Shown here: positions 24,886-33,913 of the stretch, in pieces
How the letters are laid out: each line of letters begins with the position of its first letter
How positions within the stretch are numbered: the stretch's first letter is position 1
Assembly (NCBI RefSeq): GCF_003626655.1
Contig: NZ_RBAN01000003.1
Coordinates: forward strand, 310,001-374,000
DNA: 64,000 nt
Direction: 5' to 3'
DNA from: Micromonospora costi
GTDB lineage: Bacteria; Actinomycetota; Actinomycetes; Mycobacteriales; Micromonosporaceae
Notes under the pieces: model-generated
The model's input: only the letters and a program-made list of their open reading frames with translations
The model's database searches: none
What the model was told of the DNA's origin: nothing
Program-made: the position numbers and the translations under genes

Positions 24886-25458
24886 ATGCGCGACGACGAG
24901 TACCCGACCCCCGTGTCCGACCCGGAGGCCAACGGCCTGCCGCAGACCGCCGACGACGACTCGACCGCGAACGACGACGTGCTGACCGGTCGCGAGGCGG
25001 ACGGCCCCGACCCGGCGCAGTTGCCCGCCGACCGGACGCCGGTCGCCGTGGACCGCTACGGGACCACGGCCGACGAGCAGCTCGACGGCGAGTCGCTGGA
25101 CTACAAGCTCCAGCGCGAGGTCTACGAGCGCCCCGCCGACGATCCACTGGCCGGCCCGGTGGACCCGGGTATCGCGGCGGAGGCGGACAGCGAGGAAGCC
25201 GCGGCGCAGGCCCAACTCGACGCCGACGTGATCGACGACGGCCCGACGTCCGACCCGAACTCGCCGGTCTCGCTCTACGACCACGGCCAGCTCGGCACGG
25301 TGGCCGACGCGCAGGTGGGCCGGATCGTGGAACCGGACGAGGGGTCCCACACCGACCAGGAGACCGACAACGTGGCGTACGACGCGGGCTCGGCCGGCGG
25401 CGGCGCCACCGCGGAGGAACTGGCCGTACACGAGACCAATCCGCCGCCCGCGGTCTGA
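24886..25458 (+). CDS. DUF5709-type acidic protein
   Basis: 190 residues, strongly acidic (many Asp/Glu), with Pro and Gly and no predicted membrane segment. The segments ESLDYKLQREVYE and GRIVEPDEGSHTDQETDNVA are those I associate with DUF5709 proteins of actinobacteria. Probably largely disordered. Function unknown. Monocistronic, between hairpin copy 2 and a terminator. Confidence 0.75.
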   Translation: MRDDEYPTPVSDPEANGLPQTADDDSTANDDVLTGREADGPDPAQLPADRTPVAVDRYGTTADEQLDGESLDYKLQREVYERPADDPLAGPVDPGIAAEADSEEAAAQAQLDADVIDDGPTSDPNSPVSLYDHGQLGTVADAQVGRIVEPDEGSHTDQETDNVAYDAGSAGGGATAEELAVHETNPPPAV

Positions 25459-25488
25459 CCGCGCCGTCGCGCGACCCGCACCACCACC

Positions 25489-25521
25489 GATCCGGCGCCG
25501 CCCCCGTGGCGGTGCCGGATC
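25489..25521. terminator. terminator between DUF5709 and response regulator
   Basis: A 14-base-pair stem with one mismatch (25489-25502 with 25508-25521), CCCGT loop, overlapping the last bases of the convergent response regulator gene. Confidence 0.7.
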
Positions 25522-26329
25522 AGTCGTCCAGGCCCCGCTCGATCGCGTACCGGGTCAGCTCCACCCGGTTGTGCAGCTGGAGCTTGCCCAGCGTGTTCTG
25601 CACGTGGTTCTGCACCGTACGGTGCGAGAGCCCGAGCCGCGTGGCGATCTGCTTGTACGACAGTCCCTTCGCCACCAGCCGCAGCACCTCGGTCTCCCGT
25701 TCGGTCAGCCGGGGCGCCGCCCCGGCGGCCGGCCCCGCGTCCCGTCCCTCCGGAGCGGCCGCCAGCCGCCGGTACTCACCCAGGACGAGGCCGGCCAGGC
25801 CGGGTGTGAACACCGGCTCCCCCGCCGCCCCGGCGGCCGGCCCCGCGTCCCGTCCCTCCGGAGCGGCCGCCAGCCGCCGGTACTCACCCAGGACGAGGCC
25901 GGCCAGGCCGGGTGTGAACACCGGCTCCCCCGCCGCGGTCCGGCGCACCGCGTCCAGGAACTCGTCCGGCGCGGCCGATTTCACGAGGTAGCCGGTGGCG
26001 CCCGCCTTCACCGCGTCCAGGACGCTCTGCTGCTCGCCGCTGGCGGAGAGCATCAGCACGCGCACCTGCGGCAGCGCCGCCCGCAGCCCCTGGATGACGG
26101 CCACACCGGAGATGTCCGGCAGCTGCAGGTCCAGCACCACCAGGTCGGGCCGGGCCGCGGGCGCCACCCGGATCGCCTGCCGCCCCTCGCCCGTGGCGGC
26201 CACCACGAGGTGACCGGCCTCGGTGAGGTCCCGCGCCACCCCCTCCCGCCACATGGGGTGGTCGTCGACGACCATCACGCGCACAGGCCCGCCGCCCGGC
26301 CCGCCAGCCACCGGCCCGGCCCCGGTCAC
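25520..26329 (-). CDS. NarL/LuxR-type response regulator with duplicated linker
   Basis: 269 residues. Receiver domain (about 17-130) with acidic pocket VVDDHP, phospho-Asp in LVVLDLQLPD and lysine in GYLVKSAA; LuxR helix-turn-helix (about 205-265) with LTERETEVLRLVAKGLSYKQIA. The linker holds a perfect 36-residue tandem duplication (each unit starting GEPVFTPGLAG and ending GPAAGAA), due to a perfect 108-base DNA repeat. Family linkers are usually much shorter. GTG start overlaps the stop of the histidine kinase (GTGA), so the pair is coupled. Confidence 0.92.
   Translation of the reverse strand: MTGAGPVAGGPGGGPVRVMVVDDHPMWREGVARDLTEAGHLVVAATGEGRQAIRVAPAARPDLVVLDLQLPDISGVAVIQGLRAALPQVRVLMLSASGEQQSVLDAVKAGATGYLVKSAAPDEFLDAVRRTAAGEPVFTPGLAGLVLGEYRRLAAAPEGRDAGPAAGAAGEPVFTPGLAGLVLGEYRRLAAAPEGRDAGPAAGAAPRLTERETEVLRLVAKGLSYKQIATRLGLSHRTVQNHVQNTLGKLQLHNRVELTRYAIERGLDD
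25715..25930. repeat. perfect 108-bp tandem duplication inside a response regulator
   Basis: Bases 25715-25822 are repeated without change at 25823-25930. The length is a multiple of three, so the frame is kept. Identity of both copies, including wobble positions, indicates a very recent event or an assembly artefact. Confidence 0.95.
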
Positions 26330-27453
26330 CGGTCACTCCTCGGCACGGTCAGCTCGACCTCCGTGCCGGCGCCGGGCGTCGACACGATGCGTACCGTGCC
26401 GCCCAGCGCCGCGATCCGGCCACGGATCGACTGCGCCACACCGAGCCGCCCCTGCGCCGCCGCCTCGTCCAGCCGGCCGTCCGGGATGCCCGGCCCCTCG
26501 TCGCGTACGGACACCGTCACGGTCTCCCCCTCGTCCTCGATCAGCACCCAGGCCCGCCCGCCGGCGTGCCGTCCCACGTTGTCCAGCGCGGCCCCGGCCG
26601 CGGCGGCCAGCTCCGTCGCCACCGCGGCGGGCAGCGGCACCGGGGTGGCCGGAGCCGACACGGAGACCGCCGTCCCGGCGTGCCGCTGGAGCAGGACGCG
26701 CAGGTCGGTGGGACCGTCGACGGGCGCCCGGGGCGGCGGCACGGACCCGGCGACCAGCGCCCGCAGGGCGACCTCCTGCTCCCCGGCGAGCCGGGCCAGT
26801 TCCCCGGCCTCCCCTGGCAGGTGCGCGCCGCGCCGCTGCACGAGGGCGAGCACCTGGAGCACCGAGTCGTGGATGTCCCGGGCCAGCCGCTCGCGCTCGC
26901 GCGTGGCCGCTTCCAGCTCCACGGCCCGTTGCAACCGCTCCTCGGCGGTGACCGCCAGCCTCGCCACGTGCCCGACCACCACGCCGGCGAGCAGGAGCAG
27001 GATGGCCCCGGTGAACGAGGACGGGCTGATCCGGTCCCGGGTGGCGAGGTCGGTGCCGCCCACCAGGAGGGCGGCGATCGTCCCGCGCCGCCGGCCTCCC
27101 GAGACGGCCCAGGCCAGGACCGGCCCGGCGAGCCAGGCCACCGCGAGGGTGGGCACCCCGTCGTGCAGCGCCGCCCGCCCTATCACCCACGGCGTGGCGA
27201 TCATGATCGCCAGCACCACACCGAGGTCGGCCAGGAGCAGGGGCCAGCGCCGCCAGGCCGGCCGGGCGTAGCCCCACGCCGTCACGGCGGTCCAGGCGGC
27301 CATGGCCAGGACCAGCCCGCCGGCCGCGAGCGGGTGGGCGTACCGGCCGCCGTCGCGCACGGCCAACAGGCAGACGTACGCGAGAGAGGCCACCCGGAAC
27401 ACCGCGATCGCCCGCCACAGCGGCACCTCAAAACCACCCGGCGACGACGGCAT
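26326..27453 (-). CDS. membrane sensor histidine kinase (NarL-pair type, DUF5931-like)
   Basis: 375 residues. About six membrane segments in the first 190 residues (including VLAMAAWTAVTAWGYA and GAILLLLAGVVVGHVA), then a HisKA_3 domain with phospho-acceptor RERLARDIHDSVLQVLALV, and a HATPase with N-box AAAGAALDNVGRHAGG and G-box DEGPGIPDG. Partner of the response regulator downstream. The membrane input domain looks like DUF5931 of MacS-type kinases; the signal is unknown. ATG at 27453. Confidence 0.9.
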   Translation of the reverse strand: MPSSPGGFEVPLWRAIAVFRVASLAYVCLLAVRDGGRYAHPLAAGGLVLAMAAWTAVTAWGYARPAWRRWPLLLADLGVVLAIMIATPWVIGRAALHDGVPTLAVAWLAGPVLAWAVSGGRRRGTIAALLVGGTDLATRDRISPSSFTGAILLLLAGVVVGHVARLAVTAEERLQRAVELEAATRERERLARDIHDSVLQVLALVQRRGAHLPGEAGELARLAGEQEVALRALVAGSVPPPRAPVDGPTDLRVLLQRHAGTAVSVSAPATPVPLPAAVATELAAAAGAALDNVGRHAGGRAWVLIEDEGETVTVSVRDEGPGIPDGRLDEAAAQGRLGVAQSIRGRIAALGGTVRIVSTPGAGTEVELTVPRSDR

Positions 27454-27571
27454 GGCGTCACGATGCCACAACGGGTTCCGCCATCCGGGGTCCGCCCGCT
27501 GCGGGCCGGGAAACCCTGACGTACGGTGGAAATGCCGCGAATAACTCCGAGATCCGCTGTCGGGACGGGCC

Positions 27572-28033
27572 ATGACGAACGCCGACCATCGCTCACCGCG
27601 TACGGTTGTGCCCATCGAACCTGCCCTTCTCATCGCCGAGACCTTCGACCGGGCTCAGGTGACCGAGCTGCGTCACTCGGTCACCGCCTGCGCGCAGGCC
27701 GCGGGCCTGCACGGCCAGCGCCTGGACGACTTCGTGCTCGCGGTCAACGAGCTGATCACCAACGCCGTGCGGCACGGCGGAGGGCAGGGCGCGCTGCGGC
27801 TATGGCGGAACGACGGGCGGCTCGTCTGCGAGGTCGCCGACGAGGGCCTCGGCATCAGCGCGCAACGGCTGGACGATCGGACCCGGCCGGCGCCGGAGAC
27901 CGCGGGCGGCTGGGGCCTCTGGCTGGCCCGACAGCTCAGCGACACCATGGAGGTGATGAGCGGCGCGACCGGCACGGTCGTCCGGATCACCACCGAGATC
28001 GCCGCCCCGGCCGCCGCCGACCTGCCCGACTGA
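27572..28033 (+). CDS. RsbW-like ATP-binding (anti-sigma type) protein
   Basis: 153 residues forming one HATPase_c_2 domain. N-box LAVNELITNAVRHGGG, G1 VADEGLGISAQRL and G2 GGWGLWLARQLSD are all intact, so ATP binding is likely. Such single-domain proteins in actinobacteria act as anti-sigma factors or serine kinases for anti-anti-sigma partners. No partner is adjacent, although a STAS-HATPase fusion lies 3 kb away. ATG at 27572. Confidence 0.85.
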   Translation: MTNADHRSPRTVVPIEPALLIAETFDRAQVTELRHSVTACAQAAGLHGQRLDDFVLAVNELITNAVRHGGGQGALRLWRNDGRLVCEVADEGLGISAQRLDDRTRPAPETAGGWGLWLARQLSDTMEVMSGATGTVVRITTEIAAPAAADLPD

Positions 28034-28090
28034 GCCCCGCGGCGCCCCGGCCGACCGAGCCGCACGGCACCCGGAAGGAGGCGGCGACCG

Positions 28091-29029
28091 TCAGCCGAAG
28101 AGGGCGCTCACCGACTCGCCGTTGTGGATCCGCCGCATCGCCTCCGACAGCGCCGGCGCCACGGACAGCACCCTCAGCTTCGGCACCCGCTTCTCCGCGG
28201 GGATCGGCACCGTGTTGGTGCAGACGATCTCCAGGACGCCCGGCTGGTCGCTGAGCCGGGCCAGCGCGCCGCTGGAGAAGAGGCCGTGCGTGCAGGCCAG
28301 CCGGATCGAGCGCACGTTCCGGTCGCGCAGGTGGTCCATCAGCTCGATCACCGTGCTGCCCTTGGCGATCTCGTCGTCCAACACGATCACGTCGCGGTCC
28401 GCCACGTCGCCGATCACCGCGCTGATGGTGACCTTGTCGTCGCTGAAGCGCTGCTTCGCGCCGGCGGCGACCGGGGTGCCGAGCCGGCGCGCGAACGCGG
28501 CCGCCTCCTTCGCGTTGCCCAGGTCCGGCGAGACGACCACGGTGTTGCTCAGGTCGTAACGCTTGAAGTGCCCGGCCAGCTCGCGCAGCGCGTGCAGGTG
28601 GTCGACCGGCACGCTGAAGAACCCGTGCACCTGCGGCGAGTGCAGTGTCATCGCCAGCACCCGGTCCGCGCCGGCCGAGGTGAGCAGGTCGGCCACGAGC
28701 CGGGCGCCGATCGAGATCCGCGGCGCGTCCTTCTTGTCAGACCGGGCGTACGCGTAGTGCGGCAGCACCACGGTGATCCGGCCCGCGGAGGCGCCACGGG
28801 CCGCGTCGATCATCAGCAGCAGCTCGACGAGGTGCTCCTGCACCGGGGGCACCAGGGGCTGGATCAGGAAGACGTCCCGCTCCCGGCAGTTGGCCTGGAG
28901 CTGCACCTCGAGGCAGTCGTTGGCGAACCGGGAGACCCGCACCGGGTGCAGTGGCACGCCGAGGTGGGCGCAGATCTCGGCGGCGAGGTCGGGATGGGCG
29001 GTTCCGCTGAACACGGCGATGTCACGCAC
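28091..29029 (-). CDS. divergent ribose-phosphate diphosphokinase (PRPP synthetase-like)
   Basis: 312 residues, the usual length. The family fold is clear: N-terminal IAVFSGTAHPDLAAEI, flexible-loop region HYAYARSDKKDAPRISIGARL, HSPQVHGFFSVPVDHL and C-terminal PRPP loop. Departures from standard Prs: TLHSPQ where DLHADQ is usual (the metal-binding Asp is Thr), and DDEIAKGSTV where DDxxxTGGT is usual. It may be a second, specialised Prs rather than the housekeeping enzyme. GTG at 29029; divergent from glpK. Confidence 0.8.
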   Translation of the reverse strand: MRDIAVFSGTAHPDLAAEICAHLGVPLHPVRVSRFANDCLEVQLQANCRERDVFLIQPLVPPVQEHLVELLLMIDAARGASAGRITVVLPHYAYARSDKKDAPRISIGARLVADLLTSAGADRVLAMTLHSPQVHGFFSVPVDHLHALRELAGHFKRYDLSNTVVVSPDLGNAKEAAAFARRLGTPVAAGAKQRFSDDKVTISAVIGDVADRDVIVLDDEIAKGSTVIELMDHLRDRNVRSIRLACTHGLFSSGALARLSDQPGVLEIVCTNTVPIPAEKRVPKLRVLSVAPALSEAMRRIHNGESVSALFG

Positions 29030-29137
29030 GTCTGCACATCGTACGGCTGGTGGTCGGGGGTGGCGGGCGCCGGGCGGCGGCGCGGACGGCGACCGCGGCG
29101 GTCGGCGCGTCACCGCCGCGGCGGGTACGGTGCTGCC

Positions 29138-30622
29138 GTGACCGGAGAGTACGTCGCCGCCATCGACCAGGGCACCACCTCCTCGCGCTGCATCCTCTTC
29201 GACCGGGCCGGGGACATCGTCTCCGTGGCGCAACGGGAACACCGGCAGATCTTCCCCCGGCCCGGGTGGGTCGAGCACGACGCCGAGGAGATCTGGGCGA
29301 ACGTCGAGCAGGTGGTCCGGGAGGCGTTGGCGTCGGCCGGCACCGACACGGCGGGGCTGGCCGCGGTCGGCATCACCAACCAGCGGGAGACCACCCTCGT
29401 CTGGGACCGGGCCACCGGCCGCCCGGTGGCCAACGCGATCGTCTGGCAGGACACCCGGACCGAGCCGCTGCTGCGCGAACTCGCCGAGACGTACGGCGAG
29501 GAGCGGTTTCGCACCCGCACCGGCCTGCCGCTGGCCACCTACTTCGCCGGCCCGAAGCTGCGCTGGCTGCTGGAGAACGTCGACGGGCTGCGCGCCCGCG
29601 CCGAGGCGGGCGAGGTGCTCTTCGGCACGATGGACAGTTGGCTCGTCTGGAAGCTGACCGGCCGGCACGTCACCGACGTGACCAACGCCAGCCGCACGAT
29701 GCTCATGGACCTGTCCACGCTGGACTGGGACGCCGAACTGCTCGACGCCATGGGCGTGCCGGCCGCCATGCTGCCCGAGATCCGCAGCTCCGCCGAGGTC
29801 TACGGGACGGCCACCGGCGTGCTCGCGGGGGTGCCGGTGGCCAGCGCGCTCGGCGACCAGCAGGCCGCGCTGTTCGGCCAGACCTGCTTCCAGCCCGGCG
29901 AGGCCAAGTGCACGTACGGCACGGGCAGCTTCCTCCTGCTCAACACCGGGGCCAGCCCCGTGACGTCGTCGCACGGCCTGCTCACCACGGTCGCGTACCG
30001 GATCGACGGCCAGCCGGCCGCGTACGCGCTGGAGGGCGCCATCGCGGTGACCGGGGCGCTGGTCCAGTGGCTGCGGGACAACCTGGGCCTGATCGCCACC
30101 GCCCCCGAGGTGGAGGATCTGGCCCGCACGGTCGAGGACAACGGCGGCTGCTACGTGGTGCCCGCGTTCTCCGGCCTGTTCGCCCCGCACTGGCGCAGCG
30201 ACGCCCGCGGGGTGATCGCCGGGCTCACCGGCTACATCACCAAGGGGCACCTGGCCCGGGCGGCGCTGGAGGCGTCCGCCTGGCAGACCCGCGAGGTGGT
30301 CGACGCGATGAACGCCGACTCGGACGTCGCGCTGCGCCGGCTGCGGGTGGACGGCGGGATGACGGCCAACCAGCTGCTCATGCAGTTCCTCGCCGACGTC
30401 GTCGACGTCCCGGTGGTCCGCTCCCGGATCACCGAGACCACCTGCCTCGGCGCCGCGTACGCGGCCGGCCTGGCGGTCGGCTACTGGCCCGACCTGGCCA
30501 CTCTGCGGGAGCGGTGGCGCTCGGACGCCCAGTGGACGCCGGGGATGGACCCGGCGCACCGCGACCGGGAGCTGCGCAACTGGCGCAAGGCCGTGCAGCG
30601 GACGCTCGACTGGCTGGACTGA
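29138..30622 (+). CDS. glpK: glycerol kinase
   Basis: 494 residues, full length. Phosphorylates glycerol to sn-glycerol-3-phosphate. Motifs: phosphate-1 loop AIDQGTTSSRCILFD, substrate region ITNQRETTLVWD and WQDTRT, FGTMDSWLVWKLTG, YGTGSFLLLNTG and adenosine motif LRVDGGMTANQLLMQF. GTG at 29138. No glpF or glpD follows; the next gene is an acetate transporter. Confidence 0.95.
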   Translation: MTGEYVAAIDQGTTSSRCILFDRAGDIVSVAQREHRQIFPRPGWVEHDAEEIWANVEQVVREALASAGTDTAGLAAVGITNQRETTLVWDRATGRPVANAIVWQDTRTEPLLRELAETYGEERFRTRTGLPLATYFAGPKLRWLLENVDGLRARAEAGEVLFGTMDSWLVWKLTGRHVTDVTNASRTMLMDLSTLDWDAELLDAMGVPAAMLPEIRSSAEVYGTATGVLAGVPVASALGDQQAALFGQTCFQPGEAKCTYGTGSFLLLNTGASPVTSSHGLLTTVAYRIDGQPAAYALEGAIAVTGALVQWLRDNLGLIATAPEVEDLARTVEDNGGCYVVPAFSGLFAPHWRSDARGVIAGLTGYITKGHLARAALEASAWQTREVVDAMNADSDVALRRLRVDGGMTANQLLMQFLADVVDVPVVRSRITETTCLGAAYAAGLAVGYWPDLATLRERWRSDAQWTPGMDPAHRDRELRNWRKAVQRTLDWLD

Positions 30623-30741
30623 GCGCCCGCCGGGGAGGGCTAGACGCCCCGACGGCCCGCGTGTGGGACCGCGCGCACCGGGTAGACGCCTCCCACTGCT
30701 TCGCCCTTCCGGCGGAGCCGCCGTGGGAAGGAGGAGACCCT

Positions 30742-31464
30742 ATGTCCCGCATGGGCCATGCGCCGTCCCACGACGGCGAGTTCGAATTCTGGCGAAACCA
30801 CGCACAGATCTCGCTGCAACCGGTCGCCGCGCCATCGATCCTCGGCCTGTTCGGCTTCGCCGCCGCCACGTTCGTCGTGGCGACGAACCTCGCGGGCTGG
30901 TGGGGCGACAGCAACGCGCCGAACTTCCTGTTCCCGTTCGCCGCGTTCACCGGAGGGCTCGCCCAGTTCCTCGCCGGGATGTGGGCCTACCGGGCCCGCG
31001 ACGGCATCGCCACCGCCATGCACGGCATCTGGGGAGCGTTCTGGCTCTCCTACGGCGTGCTCTTCCTGCTCGTCGCGGTCGGCGTGCTGACCGTGCCGAC
31101 CCCCTTCGTGGCGCTCGGCTACTGGTTCCTCGCGCTCGCCGCGATCACCTGGTCCGGAACGCTGGCCGCCTTCGCGGTGAACCTCAGCCTCGTCGCCGTG
31201 CTCGGGACCCTCGCCGCGGGCGCCACCTGCCAGGCGATCGGTCAGCTCGCCGACATCTCGGGCTGGCGGACAGCCGGCGCGTACCTCTTCATCATCTCGG
31301 CGATCGCCGGCTGGTACACGGCCACAGCCATGATGCTGGAGGCCGCGTACCGGCGGGTGATCCTGCCGATGGGCAAGCGCGGCGCGCCGGACCGGCCGGG
31401 CCAGGAACCCCGGCAGACCATCCAGTTCGTGTCCGGCGAGCCGGGCATCAAGGTCGGCCAGTGA
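30742..31464 (+). CDS. acetate/succinate transporter, GPR1/FUN34/YaaH family
   Basis: 240 residues with six membrane segments. The family motif NPxG-like start is replaced by SILGLFGFAAATFVV; FAAFTGGLAQFLAGMWAYRARD and TWSGTLAAFAVNL follow the SatP pattern. Likely monocarboxylate/proton transport. AAGGAGGAG seven bases before the ATG makes the start secure. It follows glpK by 119 bases; a link between glycerol and acetate use is only suggested by position. Confidence 0.87.
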   Translation: MSRMGHAPSHDGEFEFWRNHAQISLQPVAAPSILGLFGFAAATFVVATNLAGWWGDSNAPNFLFPFAAFTGGLAQFLAGMWAYRARDGIATAMHGIWGAFWLSYGVLFLLVAVGVLTVPTPFVALGYWFLALAAITWSGTLAAFAVNLSLVAVLGTLAAGATCQAIGQLADISGWRTAGAYLFIISAIAGWYTATAMMLEAAYRRVILPMGKRGAPDRPGQEPRQTIQFVSGEPGIKVGQ

Positions 31465-31470
31465 CGGTAC

Positions 31471-31498
31471 GGGCGGGCGCCGCGCAGGGCGCCCGCCC
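31471..31498. terminator. bidirectional terminator between transporter and purC
   Basis: A perfect 11-base-pair stem GGGCGGGCGCC/GGCGCCCGCCC (31471-31481 with 31488-31498), 6-base loop, filling the 36-base convergent gap. Confidence 0.75.
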
Positions 31499-31500
31499 CC

Positions 31501-32334
31501 TCACGCCCAGCGGTTGCCGGTGAGCGTCTCGTAGACGTCGACGTAGCGGGCCCGGGTCGCCTCGACCACGTCGGCCGGCATTTCCGGCGCCGGGGCCTGC
31601 TTGTTCCAGCCGCTGCTGGTGGCCCAGTCCCGCACGTACTGCTTGTCGTAGGAGAACTGGACCCGGCCCGGCTGGTACGACTGGGCCGGCCAGAACCGGG
31701 AGGAGTCGGAGGTCAGCAGCTCGTCGGCGAGGACCAGGGTGCCGTCGGGCGCCCAGCCCAGCTCGATCTTGGTGTCGGCGACGAGGATGCCCCGGTCCGC
31801 GGCGATCTCGGCGCCCCGCCGGTAGATGTCGAGGGTGATCTGGCGCAGCCGCTCGGCGGTCGCCTCGCCGACCTTGGCCACCACGTCCTCGTACGTGATC
31901 GGCTCGTCGTGCTCGCCGATCGGCGCCTTCGTCGACGGGGTGAAGATCGGCTCGGGCAGGATCGAGGCCTCGACCAGACCCCGGGGCAGCGGCACGCCGG
32001 ACACCGCGCCGGTGCGCTCGTACTCCCGGAGCCCGCCACCGGTGAGGTAGCCGCGGGCCACGCACTCGACCGGCACCATCTCCAGCCGGCGGCAGCGGAT
32101 CGCCCGGCCGGCGAACTCGGCCGGCACGTCGGTGGCCGAGACGACGTGGTTCGGCACCACGTCCGCCAGCTGTTCGAACCACCACAGCGAGAGCGCGGTG
32201 AGCAGCTTTCCCTTGTCCGGGATCGGCGTCGGCAGCGCCACGTCGTAGATCGAGATCCGGTCCGAGGCGACCAGGATCAGGTCGCCGCCGTCGGCGTAGA
32301 CGTCCCGGACCTTGCCCGAGTGCAGAAGTTCCAC
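31501..32334 (-). CDS. purC: SAICAR synthetase
   Basis: 277 residues. Condenses CAIR with aspartate in purine biosynthesis. N-terminal LLHSGKVRDVYADG and LVASDRISIYDV (ATP site), VECVARGYLTGGG, DTKIELGW and DELLTSDSSRFW are all typical. GTG at 32334. No other pur genes are in the window. Confidence 0.95.
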   Translation of the reverse strand: MELLHSGKVRDVYADGGDLILVASDRISIYDVALPTPIPDKGKLLTALSLWWFEQLADVVPNHVVSATDVPAEFAGRAIRCRRLEMVPVECVARGYLTGGGLREYERTGAVSGVPLPRGLVEASILPEPIFTPSTKAPIGEHDEPITYEDVVAKVGEATAERLRQITLDIYRRGAEIAADRGILVADTKIELGWAPDGTLVLADELLTSDSSRFWPAQSYQPGRVQFSYDKQYVRDWATSSGWNKQAPAPEMPADVVEATRARYVDVYETLTGNRWA

Positions 32335-32537
32335 GCGGCCTAGTACACCACGTGCGGCGCGTGGGCCGGTGAGGGTGCCCGCGGGCGACCCCGCCGCCCT
32401 GGCCGCCCCGCCGGCCCCGACCCGACGCGTCTGACCGGTGGCGGCGCGTGCTGTGCCCGGACGGCCGTTGACACCCTCGGGCGGTCCCTGCGTGAATGGG
32501 CCGGCCGTCCCGTTCGCCGTGTCCGCAGGAGTCCCGC

Positions 32538-33866
32538 GTGCCCGTTTCCCGACCGCTGTCCGCCGGGGCGGATCCCGGCCGGCGCCGGGTCCTCGCCGCG
32601 CTCCTGGGCTCCCCCGTCCTGGCCGCCGGCGGCCTCACCGGATGCCGCGCCGGGTCGTCGCCCTCCCCCGCCCGGGAGGGCCCGGTGGAGCTGTCGGTCT
32701 TCTGGTGGGGCGGGGCCAGACGCGCCGATCTCACCGAACGGGCCCTGCGCCTCTACACCGAGCGCCACCCGCGGGTGGGTTTCCGCGTCACCTGGCAGGG
32801 GCTCGACGGCTACTACTCCCGGCTGGCCACCCAGGCCCTGGGCGGCAACGTGCCCGACCTCATCCAGCTCGACGACGGGGTCCTCACCGAGTACGCCCGG
32901 CGCGGGATCCTCCTCGACCTGACCGACCACGTCTCGGACAACCGGCTCGACCTGCGCGACCTGCCCGAGGGGCTGGCCCGCTACGGCCAGGTGGACGGCC
33001 GCACGATGGCCGTCGCCGCCGGCCAGACCGCGGCGACGCTGGTCTTCAACCGGGAGCTGCTGCGTACGCTGCGCGTGCCCGAGCCGCGGACCGGGATGTC
33101 GTGGGACGAGTACGTGGACTGGGCCGCTCAGGTCACGCGCGCCAGCCGGGGCCGGGTCGCCGGCACGATGGACCCGTCCGGTGACGACCGGGCGCTGTGG
33201 CTCTGGCTGCGCGGCCAGGGCCGGGAGTTCTACCAGGGCCGCCAGCTGGGCTTCGGCGTCGACGAGCTGGTCGGCTGGTTCGCCCTGTGGCGGCGGGCCC
33301 GGGCGGCGCGGGCCACGCCGGGCGTGGCCCTCGTCGAGCAGGCCGACACCGGCGAGCCGGCCCGGCAACTGGTCGTGTCGGGGTTGACCGCCGCCTCCTT
33401 CGCCTGGTCGCACCAGCTGCCGGAGCTGCAAGGGCTCACCCGGGCGGAGCTGGGCGTGGCCCCCTTCCCCGGCTCCCCCGCCGCCCAGTGGCCCCGGGCG
33501 TCGATGTACTGGGCAGTGTTCCGGGGCAGCCGTAACCCGGACGCGGTGATCGACGTGATCAATTTCCTGACGACCGACGTGGCGGCGGGCGCCGTCCTCG
33601 GTCACGAGCGGGGGCTCACCCCGAGCCGGGCCGTGCGGGGAGCCGTGGCGGCGAGCGTCACCGACCCGGCCGAGCAGCGGGTCGCCGCGCTCGCCGGCAC
33701 CATGAGCGCGGGGACGGGGCCGGCACCGGCCCCACCCCCGACCGGCCATCCCCGGGTGCGCACCCTGCTCGTCGAAGCCGCCGAGAGCGTCCGCGCCGGC
33801 CGGACCGCCGAGCGGGCGGCGGCCACCCGTTTCCTCGCCCAGGCCGCCGCCGCCCTGGCGGGCTGA
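32538..33866 (+). CDS. ABC-type sugar solute-binding lipoprotein (orphan)
   Basis: 442 residues. The N-terminus has paired arginines and a hydrophobic run (GRRRVLAALLGSPVLAAGG) ending in a lipobox LTGC, so the protein is a lipoprotein, possibly Tat-exported. The mature part is an extracellular family 1 binding protein (VFWWGGARRADLTERAL, GNVPDLIQLDDGVLTEYA, INFLTTDVAAGAVLG). No permease or ATPase genes are nearby. GTG at 32538 with AGGAG six bases upstream was preferred to ATG/GTG starts further up. The glycan operon begins 0.6 kb away and might supply its ligand, which is speculation. Confidence 0.87.
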   Translation: MPVSRPLSAGADPGRRRVLAALLGSPVLAAGGLTGCRAGSSPSPAREGPVELSVFWWGGARRADLTERALRLYTERHPRVGFRVTWQGLDGYYSRLATQALGGNVPDLIQLDDGVLTEYARRGILLDLTDHVSDNRLDLRDLPEGLARYGQVDGRTMAVAAGQTAATLVFNRELLRTLRVPEPRTGMSWDEYVDWAAQVTRASRGRVAGTMDPSGDDRALWLWLRGQGREFYQGRQLGFGVDELVGWFALWRRARAARATPGVALVEQADTGEPARQLVVSGLTAASFAWSHQLPELQGLTRAELGVAPFPGSPAAQWPRASMYWAVFRGSRNPDAVIDVINFLTTDVAAGAVLGHERGLTPSRAVRGAVAASVTDPAEQRVAALAGTMSAGTGPAPAPPPTGHPRVRTLLVEAAESVRAGRTAERAAATRFLAQAAAALAG

Positions 33867-33913
33867 CCGCCGGGAGGCGAACCGGGACCGACGGGCGGCC
33901 GCCCCGGTCGGGC

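Noticed and set aside
24823..25431. A 202-codon minus-strand frame opposite the DUF5709 gene
   Set aside because: Begins inside the coding region of DUF5709 and runs into hairpin copy 2; no ribosome site or domain.
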